A stretch of DNA of 64,000 nt from Microbacterium pygmaeum (GTDB taxonomy: Bacteria; Actinomycetota; Actinomycetes; Actinomycetales; Microbacteriaceae), in the NCBI RefSeq assembly GCF_900100885.1, contig NZ_LT629692.1:744001-808000 (forward strand), given 5' to 3'. The position numbers and the translations under genes are program-made. This document shows, piece by piece, positions 8,692-17,345 of this stretch. The notes beneath the pieces are model-generated. The model did not search any database and was not told the origin of the DNA. It was given only the letters and a program-made list of their open reading frames with translations. Every line of letters starts with the position of its first letter. The first letter of the stretch is position 1.

Positions 8692-9654
8692 ATGACAGTG
8701 ACGATCGACGAGAACACCACTCGCACGCTGACTGTGCCGCCCAAGGCTCGGCGCACGCCGCCCCCGCGCAATCGGGCGCGCAAGCCGCTGATCAGCTACG
8801 GGCACTGGTGGTGGGCGCTGCCGGCCGTCGTGCTCGTGATCGGCGTGCACTACGCCGCGACGCTCACCGGTGGGTTCTTCGCCTTCACGAACTGGACCGG
8901 CCTCGGCGACTGGGAGTTCATCGGCCTGGAGAACTTCCAGCGCATCTTCAACGACCCGCAGCTGCTCGGGGCGGTCTGGAACACCCTCTTCCTGGCGTTC
9001 GGGTCCGTGATCCTCACCAACGTGATCGGACTCCTGTTCGCGTTGGCCATCAACCGCACGCTGAAGTCGCGCTACATCCTGCGGACCCTGCTGTTCATGC
9101 CTGTCGTGCTCAGCCCCCTGGCCGTCGCCTACGTCTGGAAGTTCATCTTCCAGTTCAACGGTCCCCTGAACGGCCTGCTGGGTGCGCTGGGGCTCGAGGA
9201 ATTCCAGAAGGTGTGGCTGGCCGACCCGACCTGGTCGATCTGGGCGATCCTGCTCACGGTCGTCTGGCAGCAGACCGGCTTCACCATGGTCATCTATCTG
9301 GCCGGCCTCGCGTCGGTGCCGATCGAGGTCGAAGAGGCCGCTGCGCTGGACGGCGCGGGCATCTGGGGCCGGTTCTGGAACGTCACCGTACCTGCCATCC
9401 GCCCGTCCATCGCCATCGCGACCACGCTCGGCATCATCCAGGGTCTGCGCATCTTCGACCAGATCCTCGCCCTGACAGGCGGCGGCCCTGCCGGCGCGAC
9501 CGAGACGCTGGCCACCGAGGTCTACAAGCAGGCGTTCTCGCTCGGCCAGTTCGGGTTCGGTTCAGCGCTCGCGCTCGTGCTGACCGTCATCATCCTGGCC
9601 TTCGCCATCCTTCAGCAGTTCGCCACGCGCGACCGCGACGCCGGAAAGGCCTGA
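8692..9654 (+). CDS. CUT1 sugar ABC permease (MalF-like)
   Basis: A 320-residue inner-membrane permease with about six helices. The EAA loop EEAAALDGAGIWGRFWNV contacts the ATPase. It belongs to the carbohydrate-uptake-1 (MalF/UgpA-like) class. The ATG at 8692 gives an ordinary N-terminus; the longer frame from 8626 adds 22 non-conserved residues. An 88-bp gap separates it from the preceding gene. No substrate-binding protein or ATPase gene adjoins it; actinobacteria often share one MsiK-type ATPase. Likely cargo is an oligosaccharide or glycoside, inferred from the rhamnosidase upstream. Confidence 0.88.
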   Translation: MTVTIDENTTRTLTVPPKARRTPPPRNRARKPLISYGHWWWALPAVVLVIGVHYAATLTGGFFAFTNWTGLGDWEFIGLENFQRIFNDPQLLGAVWNTLFLAFGSVILTNVIGLLFALAINRTLKSRYILRTLLFMPVVLSPLAVAYVWKFIFQFNGPLNGLLGALGLEEFQKVWLADPTWSIWAILLTVVWQQTGFTMVIYLAGLASVPIEVEEAAALDGAGIWGRFWNVTVPAIRPSIAIATTLGIIQGLRIFDQILALTGGGPAGATETLATEVYKQAFSLGQFGFGSALALVLTVIILAFAILQQFATRDRDAGKA

Positions 9655-9657
9655 CCC

Positions 9658-10494
9658 ATGTTCCGCTACACGAAGCTCACCGCGGTCCGCGAAATCCTCA
9701 TCTGGGTCATCACCCTGCTCGGCCTGCTGCCGTTCTACATCCTCATCGTCACCTCGTTGAAGACCGACCAGGAGACGCTGACCACCAGTGCCGTCGCGCC
9801 CCCGAGCTCGCTCGACTTCAGTGCGTTCGTCGAGGTCCTGACGACGACGGGGCGCAACAGCATCCCGATGAGCATCCTCAACAGCGTGATCATCACCGGC
9901 GGTGCGATCCTCGGCCTCGTTGTCCTGGGGTCTGCTGCCGCGTATGTCATCGCCCGCCGCACCCGGCGCTGGACCACGATCACCTTCTACCTCGTGCTGA
10001 TCGCGATCATCCTCCCGGCGCAGCTGGGCACCGTTCCGCTGTACATCGGAGCGCGCAGCCTCGGCCTGACCGGGAACGCCATCGGCATGATCCTGTTGTG
10101 GATCGGGATCCTGCTGCCGCTGTCGGTCTTCCTCTACGCGAGCTTCTTCCGGGGGCTGTCGACCGAGTACGAAGAGGCCGCCGTGATCGACGGCGCCACC
10201 CCCACCCAGGCGTTCTTCCGCGTGGTGCTCCCGCTCATGGCACCGGCCACCGGCACCGTCGCGATCCTGGCGGGGTTGATCGTCTGGAACGACTTCTTCA
10301 ACTCGCTGATCTTCCTCGGCGGGTCGACGACCCAGACGCTGCCGGTCGCGATGTACACCTACGTCGGCGGACTCGTGTCGGCCTGGAACAAGATCTTCGC
10401 CGTCGTGATCATCTCGATGGTCCCGATCCTGGCGTTCTACATGTTCGCGCAGAAGCAGTTCATCCAGGGGTTCGCCGGTGGACTCAAGGGCTGA
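9658..10494 (+). CDS. CUT1 sugar ABC permease (MalG-like)
   Basis: A 278-residue second permease of the same importer, with about six transmembrane helices and the EAA loop EEAAVIDGATPTQAFFRVVLP-like region near residue 180. It starts three bases after the stop of its partner. Its last 11 bases overlap the 3' end of the convergent LysR gene, so no terminator space exists between them. The substrate-binding component is missing locally. Confidence 0.88.
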   Translation: MFRYTKLTAVREILIWVITLLGLLPFYILIVTSLKTDQETLTTSAVAPPSSLDFSAFVEVLTTTGRNSIPMSILNSVIITGGAILGLVVLGSAAAYVIARRTRRWTTITFYLVLIAIILPAQLGTVPLYIGARSLGLTGNAIGMILLWIGILLPLSVFLYASFFRGLSTEYEEAAVIDGATPTQAFFRVVLPLMAPATGTVAILAGLIVWNDFFNSLIFLGGSTTQTLPVAMYTYVGGLVSAWNKIFAVVIISMVPILAFYMFAQKQFIQGFAGGLKG

Positions 10495-11488
10495 GCGGCG
10501 CCTGCGCAGCATCGATTGGCTCGACGAAGCGATCGCCTGCGGCAACCGCCGACTGCACCTCACGCGCCGCCTCGATGAAGATCGAACGCATCCACGCGTG
10601 CTCGGGATCACGGTCATGGACCGGATGCCACCACAGCGCGTTGGCCGTCGGCGTGGCGTCGAAGGGTGGCTCGAGAATACGAAGGCCCCCGATGCGGGCG
10701 ACCTCCGGGGCGAGCGCGGCCTGCACGAGCCCGAGCCGGCTCGTGCCGGTGATGAAATGCCCGAGCGCGAGGAAGCTCTCCACGACCACGTCGACGATCG
10801 GCTCAAGCCCGAGCATCTGCAATTGTCGCCCCGCCGAGGTGAACGCCGAGCGCGACCGGTAGGTGAACACCCACGAGCTCTGCGCGAGGAGTTCCATGGT
10901 GAGCCCGTCGGCGACGAGCTCGTTGTCCTCGTCGGCCACGATGACCCAGCGATCCCGCCACAGATCCTCATACGGGATGTCGGTGAGATAGCCGTGCGGG
11001 ATGACCATGGCATCCACGGACCGCAGGCTGTTGGCCGCGTCGTCCACGATGGGCGTGTTGTGCAGCATGAAGCGGAAGCGCACGCCCGGGGCGGTGCGCG
11101 CCGCGGCCCGCGATACCGCGGCGCCGATGGTGGCGAAGCCGTAGTCCGAGCCGTAGATCGCGAACTCGCGCGTGGAGTCGTGCGGCGTCCAGATCGCCTG
11201 ACTCTCGAACACTCTGCGCGCGGCGTCCAATGCGATGGTGGTGTGCTCCGAGAGCCGCAGCGCCAGCGGCGTCAGCTCGTATGCATTGCCGCGCCGGGCA
11301 AGGATCGGGTCGTTGAAGTGGTTGCGAAGCCTCGCCAGCGACGCGCTCAGCGCGGGCTGGCTCAGGTGCAGACGCTCGGCGGCACGCGTGACGCTCCGCT
11401 CGGTGAGCAGGGCATCCAGCGCGACCAGCAAATTCAGGTCGAGGCGGGACAGAAGCGGTTGATCGGCCACGGCGATGTGATCCTTCAT
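10484..11488 (-). CDS. LysR-family transcriptional regulator
   Basis: A 334-residue LysR regulator with an N-terminal winged helix at about residues 15-75 (LDLNLLVALDALLTERSVTR region) and an effector-binding domain. It is a paralogue of the LysR at 149-1054, with the same C-terminal WWHPVHxxDPxHxWxRS motif. It diverges from the car operon starting at 11613 and probably regulates it. ATG start at 11488. Its 3' end overlaps the permease gene on the other strand by 11 bases. Confidence 0.9.
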   Translation of the reverse strand: MKDHIAVADQPLLSRLDLNLLVALDALLTERSVTRAAERLHLSQPALSASLARLRNHFNDPILARRGNAYELTPLALRLSEHTTIALDAARRVFESQAIWTPHDSTREFAIYGSDYGFATIGAAVSRAAARTAPGVRFRFMLHNTPIVDDAANSLRSVDAMVIPHGYLTDIPYEDLWRDRWVIVADEDNELVADGLTMELLAQSSWVFTYRSRSAFTSAGRQLQMLGLEPIVDVVVESFLALGHFITGTSRLGLVQAALAPEVARIGGLRILEPPFDATPTANALWWHPVHDRDPEHAWMRSIFIEAAREVQSAVAAGDRFVEPIDAAQAPLSP

Positions 11489-11612
11489 GCGGCGTCGGGT
11501 GTGCCAGACATCCTATCCACTCGATCTATTCCGGCGGCATTGCTCATTCGTCGAAGCGATGTCGCCTGAAGGAGACGTACTCCGTTCCCCTCCTCCTCAG
11601 GAAGCAGTCACC
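11489..11612. promoter_or_regulatory. Divergent LysR/car operon control region
   Basis: This 124-bp divergent spacer should carry promoters for both the LysR gene and the car operon. It contains ATTGCTCATTCG, close to the ATTGCTGATTGC palindrome beside the other LysR gene, and ACTCGATC, also present upstream of 1176. No convincing -35/-10 pair was found. AGGAAG upstream of the ATG at 11613 serves as ribosome-binding site. Confidence 0.4.
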
Positions 11613-12407
11613 ATGTACCAGCTCTCACCCAATATCGAACTCCTCTTCACCGAGGCCGGCGACTACCACGACCGCGTGCGCGCGGCCGCGGCGGCCGGAT
11701 TCACCGCGGTCGAGATGTGGGGGCCGACCGGAGTCGATGCCCCCTCGACACCGAAGGATCTTCCCGCACTCAAGGCCGCGCTCGAGGAGACCGGCACGCA
11801 GATGACGGCACAGTTGTCCGAGCCGCGAACGCAGTTCATGATCCCCCCGTGGGATCACTCGGAGTTCTTCCGCAAGCTCGATGAGGGCGTCGAGATCGCG
11901 CACTTCCTCGGCACACCCCGCATGGTGGTCGGCAGCGGTACCGGCTTCGGGGGCTGGAAGCGCCAGGTGCAGCTGGACAAGCTGGTCGAGATCTACCAGA
12001 AGGCGATCGCCCAGATCGAGGGGTCGGGCATCACTCTGGTGCTCGAGCCGGTCAACGTGCGCGTCGACCACCCCGGCTCTCTGCTGGACCGCACCGCCGA
12101 GGGCGTCTACGTCGCGCGCGGCGTGGATTCGCCGTTCTTCGGGGTGCTCTACGACATCTACCACTCGGCCGTCGAGGGCGAGGACATGTCCGCAGAGCTC
12201 GCGAACGCCGGATCGATCGTGAAGTACGTGCAGCTCGCCGACACGGATGGCCGCGGAGAGCCGGGCACCGGGTCGCTGGACTGGCCCGCGACCCTCGCGA
12301 CGCTGCGCTCGTCGGGCTACGACGGACCGATCGGCCTCGAGTACTACCCGACCACCGAGTCGTCCGAGTCGGTGAAGCTCATCCAGAAGCTCGCGGCCGA
12401 CGCATGA
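11613..12407 (+). CDS. Sugar isomerase/epimerase TIM barrel (hydroxypyruvate isomerase-like)
   Basis: A 264-residue AP-endonuclease-2-fold TIM barrel (PF01261). Metal-ligand positions of the family are present: Glu in LVLEPVN, Asp in LYDIYHS and Glu in GLEYYP. The segment QLADTDGRGEPGTG resembles hydroxypyruvate isomerase (Hyi). In this setting it more likely isomerises a keto-sugar released from a glycoside. The ATG at 11613 follows AGGAAG; the longer frame from 11487 lacks a site and has an unrelated N-terminus. First gene of the 13-gene operon, overlapping the next by ATGA. Confidence 0.82.
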   Translation: MYQLSPNIELLFTEAGDYHDRVRAAAAAGFTAVEMWGPTGVDAPSTPKDLPALKAALEETGTQMTAQLSEPRTQFMIPPWDHSEFFRKLDEGVEIAHFLGTPRMVVGSGTGFGGWKRQVQLDKLVEIYQKAIAQIEGSGITLVLEPVNVRVDHPGSLLDRTAEGVYVARGVDSPFFGVLYDIYHSAVEGEDMSAELANAGSIVKYVQLADTDGRGEPGTGSLDWPATLATLRSSGYDGPIGLEYYPTTESSESVKLIQKLAADA

Positions 12408-13927
12408 GCGAGCGCGTCTACCCGGCATCGGTCGACGTCGCCATCGTCGGCAGCGGGCCGGCCGGTGCGGCGTACGCCCGCATCCTGAGCGAACGAGCGC
12501 CGGATGCCTCGATCGCGATGTTCGAGGTCGGCCCCACGGTCTCTGACCCGCCCGGGGCGCACGTGAAGAACATCGCCGACGCCGACGAACGCGCGCGGGC
12601 GCAGATGCGCTCCGAGGGCCCGCACGCGAGCGAGGGCGGCGAGCGGGTGGGCGGCATCGTCAAGACCGCGCAGCGCCGAGCCAGGCCGGGCACCTTCCTC
12701 CTCGAGGACGGATACCAGGCGGAGGGGGAGGACGGCCTGCCCGCGGCCGCGATGTCGAGCAACGTCGGAGGCATGGGTGCGCACTGGACGGCGGCCTGCC
12801 CGCGACCCGGCGGCAGCGAGCGCATCGACTTCATCGACGACCTCGACGAGCTGCTCGACGAGGGCGACCGGCTGCTCGGCGTGACCACCGACGCGTTCGA
12901 CGGATCGCCGTTCGGCGATCTGGTCCGCGAGCGCCTCGCCGCGGCAGTGGACGAGGGTCGCGTCGCCGCGACGCGGGTGCAGCGGATGCCGCTGGCCGTG
13001 CACCGTCGTGACGACGGGCGTCTCGAGTGGTCCGGCTCGGATGTCGTGCTCGGGGATGTCACCCGAGCGAACCCCAACTTCGCTTTGCACGACGAGTCGT
13101 TGGTCACGCGGGTGCTGGTCGAGAGCGGCCGTGCGGTCGGCGTCGAGGTGCGCGACCTGCGTAGCGGTGAGACGCACGACGTGCGTGCGCGCTTCGTCGT
13201 CGTGGCGGCCGATGCGCTGCGGACCCCGCAGCTGCTGTGGGCCTCCGGCATCCGTCCCGACGCCCTCGGGCGGTATCTCAACGACCAGGCGCAGATCGTC
13301 TTCGCCGCCCGTCTCCGCGACGTGCCCGACCTCGAGACCGACGTGCCCGCCGACGGCACGCTCTCCGAGTACAGCGGCGTCAGTTGGGTGCCGTTCACGG
13401 ATGATGTGCCCTTCCACGGCCAGGTCATGCAGCTGGACGCCTCACCCGTCGCGCTCGCCGAAGACGATCCGGCCAAACCGGGCGAGATCGTGGGGCTCGG
13501 ATTCTTCTGCGCGAAGGACCTCCAGCGAGAGGACCGCGTGGCCTTCGATGACGAGGAGCGTGACCCGTACGGCCTACCGGCGATGCGCATCCACTACCGG
13601 CTGACCGACCACGACCGCGCGGTGATGGATCGGGCCCGCACGGAGATCGTGCGCCTCGGCGCCGCCGTGGGCGAGCCGCTCGACCCGCGCCCGTTCACCA
13701 TGCCCCTCGGTGCCTCGCTGCACTATCAGGGATCGACCCGGATGGGGCTGACCGACGACGGGGAGAGCGTGTGCGATCCCGACAGCCGCGTGTGGTCGGT
13801 CCCCGGTCTGTACGTCGCCGGCAACGGAGTGATCCCCACGTCGACGGCGTGCAACCCGACCCTCACGAACGTCGCCCTCGCGGTGCGCGGAGCTCGATCC
13901 ATCGCGATCGAACTTGCTTCTGTCTGA
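12404..13927 (+). CDS. carA: CarA-like FAD-dependent glycoside 3-oxidase
   Basis: A 507-residue GMC oxidoreductase. It has an N-terminal FAD fold VGSGPAGAAYAR, a flavin-contact region SSNVGGMGAHWT, and the C-terminal catalytic pair His440 (LHYQGSTRMG) and Asn484 (CNPTLTN). It resembles the C-glycoside 3-oxidase CarA of Microbacterium, which oxidises the sugar C3 hydroxyl to a ketone so that the C-C glycosidic bond can be cleaved. This fits the adjacent carB and carC genes. A second homologue is at 36693-38279. The substrate could be a C- or O-glycoside; assignment rests on sequence resemblance and neighbourhood. Confidence 0.82.
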   Translation: MSERVYPASVDVAIVGSGPAGAAYARILSERAPDASIAMFEVGPTVSDPPGAHVKNIADADERARAQMRSEGPHASEGGERVGGIVKTAQRRARPGTFLLEDGYQAEGEDGLPAAAMSSNVGGMGAHWTAACPRPGGSERIDFIDDLDELLDEGDRLLGVTTDAFDGSPFGDLVRERLAAAVDEGRVAATRVQRMPLAVHRRDDGRLEWSGSDVVLGDVTRANPNFALHDESLVTRVLVESGRAVGVEVRDLRSGETHDVRARFVVVAADALRTPQLLWASGIRPDALGRYLNDQAQIVFAARLRDVPDLETDVPADGTLSEYSGVSWVPFTDDVPFHGQVMQLDASPVALAEDDPAKPGEIVGLGFFCAKDLQREDRVAFDDEERDPYGLPAMRIHYRLTDHDRAVMDRARTEIVRLGAAVGEPLDPRPFTMPLGASLHYQGSTRMGLTDDGESVCDPDSRVWSVPGLYVAGNGVIPTSTACNPTLTNVALAVRGARSIAIELASV

Positions 13928-13942
13928 TTCAGACATTAGAGT
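13914..13942 (+). promoter_or_regulatory. Internal promoter with operator in its spacer
   Basis: TTGCTT (13914-13919), a 17-bp spacer and TAGAGT (13937-13942) make a sigma-70-type promoter across the carA stop codon. The spacer holds the perfect 15-bp palindrome TGTCTGATTCAGACA (13921-13935), a classic repressor position. It would allow carB and downstream genes to be expressed separately from carA. TAGAGT is also the -10 at 35065 and 60535. Confidence 0.6.
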
Positions 13943-14001
13943 GTAGAAACAATGACAAAGATGTCCGGCCGACCGTGTCGGCTCGAAAGCTGGAGGTTCG
14001 C

Positions 14002-14397
14002 GTGATCCCCGACCGCATCATCGAGCAGGGAACGCTCACGACCCACGGTGCCCGCACCGCGGTCGAAGTGCGTCTTCCCTGGTACCGCGCACTCCCCGGA
14101 TCGTGCATCGCGGGCGCGACGTTGAGCATCGACGGCGTCGAGGCGCCGGCGGAGTCGCTGCGCTGGCAGATGAACGGCCGCGAGTTCGGCTTCGACGAGC
14201 TGCGCACCAACACCGACGAGTGGTGGTTCCCCACCGACTCGGCAGTGCTCTCCGGCGACCTTGCGGTCGACCCTGGTGCAGAGCACGAGGTCACCGTCGG
14301 GCTGACCCTGTACATCCCGTACATCATCATCTCCGACACCGAGACGCTGCACATCGACGAGACGAACACCAAGACCATGAAGGCGGTGGCGGCATGA
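14002..14397 (+). CDS. carB: CarB-like C-glycoside deglycosidase small subunit
   Basis: A 131-residue beta-rich protein of the C-glycoside deglycosidase beta-subunit family (DUF6379). It shows the family LPWYRxL motif near residue 26 and a WWF motif near residue 75. In characterised systems (CarBC, DgpBC, DfgAB) this subunit forms a complex with a metal-dependent TIM-barrel subunit. The GTG at 14002 is preceded by TGGAGG; upstream in-frame codons belong to the carA 3' region. It overlaps the next gene (ATGA), consistent with equal synthesis of complex partners. Transcription may start at the promoter 13914-13942. Confidence 0.82.
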   Translation: MIPDRIIEQGTLTTHGARTAVEVRLPWYRALPGSCIAGATLSIDGVEAPAESLRWQMNGREFGFDELRTNTDEWWFPTDSAVLSGDLAVDPGAEHEVTVGLTLYIPYIIISDTETLHIDETNTKTMKAVAA

Positions 14398-15503
14398 CCG
14401 GTACGCTCGGCACTCCGATCCAGGGCGTCACGCTCTACAGCTTCACGCGCGCATTCCACGGCCGTGAGTACGACCTCGAAGGCCTGATCCGCAAGACGGC
14501 CGCCGAGGGCTTCGGGCCTGGCCTGGAGGTCATCGGCTTCTCGAGCTTCCGGGGCTTCCCGGAGATCGACGACGCGTATGCGGGCTGGTTCCGCGATCTC
14601 GTCGAGGAGGTCGGGCTCACGACGACCTCGCTCGCCGTGAATGCCGACATCGGCATCCACCGCGACCGCCTGCTGAACCAGGACGAGCTGATCGCGTACA
14701 TGACGCGGCAGATCAAGGCGGCAGCGACGCTGGGCTTCCCGATCGCACGCGTGCAGATCTCGATCGAGCCCGACTCGATGGAGGCCCTTGCACCCATCGC
14801 CGAAGCGCATGGCGTGACCCTCGCGCTCGAGGTGCACGCCGACCAGTACGCCTCGCACCCGCGGATCCTGGCGCTGCGCGATCGGTTCGAGAAGGTCGGC
14901 TCGCCCTTCCTCGGGTTCACGATGGACTGGGGGGCCACCGTGTCCGGGTTCGCACCGTCGCTCATCGAGTCCTACCGTCGCCGTGGCGCGTCGGATGAGC
15001 TGCTGGGCAAGGTCGTCGACCTCTGGAACACGTACTACGAGCAGGGGCCACCGGCAGATCAGACCGAGCACGGACAGCGCTTCGGCTCGTTCATCGGCCT
15101 CGCTGCGCAGAACGGGCGTCCCGACCTCGGCATCGACATGGGCATCAACGGCACTGGCCTGTTCGGCCCGGCGCGGGTGGACGACTGGCTCGCGATCGTG
15201 CCGTGGATCAAGCACGTGCACGGCAAGTTCTTCGGCATCGACGAGCACGGCGAGGAGCCCTCGGTTCCCGTCCGCGATCTCGTCCGTCTGCTGGTCGAGA
15301 ACGGCTACAACGGCGCCATCTCCAGCGAGTACGAGGGCTGGCACTGGAACAACTGGGAGTCGCCGTTCGACATCATCCGTGCCGAACAGGCCGTGCAGCG
15401 CTCCGCCGCCGCAGACGCCGGCTCACGCATGATCACAGATCTGGCAGAGGCCCGGGCGCAGCTCGGCGCGTGGCTGCCCACCACCGAAGGAGCAGGAGCA
15501 TGA
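14394..15503 (+). CDS. carC: CarC-like C-glycoside deglycosidase large subunit
   Basis: A 369-residue TIM barrel of the sugar isomerase/epimerase fold (PF01261). The metal-binding set is readable: Glu in LALEVHADQ, Asp in FTMDWG, His in HVHGKFF and Glu in SSEYEGWHW. Together with CarB such proteins cleave 3-keto-C-glycosides by a deprotonation/elimination route using a divalent metal such as Mn2+. It overlaps carB upstream and a second CarC-like gene downstream. Which of the two TIM barrels pairs with which small subunit cannot be decided here. Confidence 0.8.
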   Translation: MTGTLGTPIQGVTLYSFTRAFHGREYDLEGLIRKTAAEGFGPGLEVIGFSSFRGFPEIDDAYAGWFRDLVEEVGLTTTSLAVNADIGIHRDRLLNQDELIAYMTRQIKAAATLGFPIARVQISIEPDSMEALAPIAEAHGVTLALEVHADQYASHPRILALRDRFEKVGSPFLGFTMDWGATVSGFAPSLIESYRRRGASDELLGKVVDLWNTYYEQGPPADQTEHGQRFGSFIGLAAQNGRPDLGIDMGINGTGLFGPARVDDWLAIVPWIKHVHGKFFGIDEHGEEPSVPVRDLVRLLVENGYNGAISSEYEGWHWNNWESPFDIIRAEQAVQRSAAADAGSRMITDLAEARAQLGAWLPTTEGAGA

Positions 15504-16561
15504 CCGACAACGACGGAATCGCAGGCACCGGCATCAAGCTGGGCACCACCCTCTACTCGATGACCAGCGAGTTCGCGGCCGGGCTGTACACGCCCGAGAC
15601 CCTGATCGCCGCGGTGGCCGAAGAGGGCATCGGCCCGGGCGTCGAGTTCAACATCGCCCAGCTGCTGCGCACCTACCCCGACGTCGATGATGACTTCGTC
15701 AAGCTGTGGTTCAACTCGCTGGAGAAGTACGGCCTCGAGGCGAGCGCGGTGGGAACCAACCTCGACATGGGGCGTCGTAAGAATCGCGACATGACGCCCG
15801 ACGAGGAGCACGACTTCCTCGCGCGGCAGCTCAAGACGGCGCATACGCTCGGCTTCAAGAAGGTGGTCATCCGCTCGCACGGCAAAGAGCTGCTGCGCAG
15901 CCTGCTGCCGTTGGCCGAGAAGTACGACCAGAAGCTCGGCTACGAGATCCACGCACCGTCCGGTCCCAATGACCCGCAGGTGCTGCAGATGCGCGAGATG
16001 TACGACGAGCTGCAGTCCGATCGGCTCGGTTTCACGGCCGACTTCTCCTCGACGATGCACAGCCTGTCGCCGACCCTGCTGCGCACGCTCGGTCAGATGG
16101 GCATGGACGAGAAGCACTTCCCCGTCATGGACGAGATCTGGCACGAGCCGACCCCGATGTACGTGCGCAACCAGAAGTTCGAGGACTACCTGACCGGTGA
16201 AGGCGTCGACTTCCTGCGCTTCGGCCCGTTCACGCGCCTCGCGTTCAACATGCACGGTCTGGTGCCGCCGGAGGAGTGGCTGGACATCATGCCGCAGATC
16301 TTCCACGTGCACGCCAAGTTCTACGACATCGGCGCCGACGGCGAAGAGCCGGCGATGGACATCCCGCGCATCGTGAAGCAGTTCGTCGACGGCGGGTACC
16401 AGGGCTACCTCTCCAGCGAGTGGGAGGGCCACGCCTTCTCCGACCTCGGCGAGTCCGACCCGATCGATCTGGTGAAGAAGCAGCACGTGCTCATGCGCAA
16501 GGCCATCGAGGACACCGTGCAGGAGAAGGCCGCTGCCGCGAAGGAGAGCGCGAGTGTCTGA
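15500..16561 (+). CDS. Second CarC-like TIM-barrel subunit
   Basis: A 353-residue paralogue of the preceding gene. Corresponding metal ligands are Glu in LGYEIHAPSGP, Asp in FTADFSS, His in FHVHAKFYD and Glu in SSEWEGHAF. It begins at ATG 15500, overlapping the previous stop. The C-terminus is an Ala/Glu/Lys-rich tail. With the CarB-like gene at 17346 it may form a second deglycosidase of different glycoside range, or a sugar isomerase acting on the released 3-keto-sugar. Confidence 0.78.
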   Translation: MTDNDGIAGTGIKLGTTLYSMTSEFAAGLYTPETLIAAVAEEGIGPGVEFNIAQLLRTYPDVDDDFVKLWFNSLEKYGLEASAVGTNLDMGRRKNRDMTPDEEHDFLARQLKTAHTLGFKKVVIRSHGKELLRSLLPLAEKYDQKLGYEIHAPSGPNDPQVLQMREMYDELQSDRLGFTADFSSTMHSLSPTLLRTLGQMGMDEKHFPVMDEIWHEPTPMYVRNQKFEDYLTGEGVDFLRFGPFTRLAFNMHGLVPPEEWLDIMPQIFHVHAKFYDIGADGEEPAMDIPRIVKQFVDGGYQGYLSSEWEGHAFSDLGESDPIDLVKKQHVLMRKAIEDTVQEKAAAAKESASV

Positions 16562-17336
16562 CACGATCGCAGCGGCATCCGTCACCGAGCTCCACGCAGA
16601 GCTGGCCGCGCTGCGTGAAGAGGTCGTCGCCGTGCGCGCGCTCGCGCAGCGCGCCGAGGACCGCGGCCAGGTGGAGAACCTCTTCAACCGCTACATGTAC
16701 CTGCACAACGCGTTCCAGGACGAGCAGATCATTCCGCTCTGGGTCGCCGAGGGCACGCCGGGCATCCGGGCCAGGTACACCAACGCGGGCCAGTACACGA
16801 CATGGGAGAGCGTGACCCGCTACCACCGCGATCGCCCGAGCCCCGAGGGCAAGCTCATCCTGCACGCCACGACGACCCCGGTCATCGAGGTGGCCGCCGA
16901 CGGCAAGACGGCCAAGGGAGTCTGGCTCATGGCCGGCACCGAGTCCGGGCTGACCGATCCCAAGGTGGCCGAGGCCTTCCCCGACATGTACTCGCCCGAC
17001 GAGGTGCTCGGCAAGAAGGTCTGGGCGCACTGGGTCTGGTGCAAGTACGCGATCGACTTCCTCAAGCAGGACGGCGAGTGGAGGTTCTGGAAGTTCCGCT
17101 GCTACGAGCTGGCGCGCGCTCCGTTCGAGGAGAACTGGATCAGCTTCGGGCTGAAGAACCAGGGCGCGTTCGACCTCGACCTCATGTACTTCGGCGACGA
17201 CGGCAAACCTGTCTTCATGCCGCCCGCCGATGAACCCGTGCCCAGCACGAACCACCCGTACAGCCCCACGACGGTGCAGAAGCTCGAGCCGGCGCCGCCG
17301 GTCGCGCACGACACCTTCGCCGACACCTTCAAGTAG
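16554..17336 (+). CDS. SnoaL/NTF2-like protein
   Basis: A 260-residue protein with a predicted N-terminal coiled coil (about residues 8-40) followed by a SnoaL/nuclear-transport-factor-2-like alpha+beta domain (VENLFNRYMYLHN onward), a fold used by small isomerases, dehydratases and hydroxylases. The GTG at 16554 overlaps the preceding gene by eight bases. It lies between a CarC-like and a CarB-like gene in a compact operon, so it may be an accessory deglycosidase factor or act on the aglycone. No specific activity can be assigned. Confidence 0.75.
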   Translation: MSDTIAAASVTELHAELAALREEVVAVRALAQRAEDRGQVENLFNRYMYLHNAFQDEQIIPLWVAEGTPGIRARYTNAGQYTTWESVTRYHRDRPSPEGKLILHATTTPVIEVAADGKTAKGVWLMAGTESGLTDPKVAEAFPDMYSPDEVLGKKVWAHWVWCKYAIDFLKQDGEWRFWKFRCYELARAPFEENWISFGLKNQGAFDLDLMYFGDDGKPVFMPPADEPVPSTNHPYSPTTVQKLEPAPPVAHDTFADTFK

Positions 17337-17345
17337 GGATCGATC

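Noticed and set aside
8808..10862. 684-residue + strand open frame
   Set aside because: Runs out of frame through two ABC permeases and into the LysR gene; no recognisable domain.
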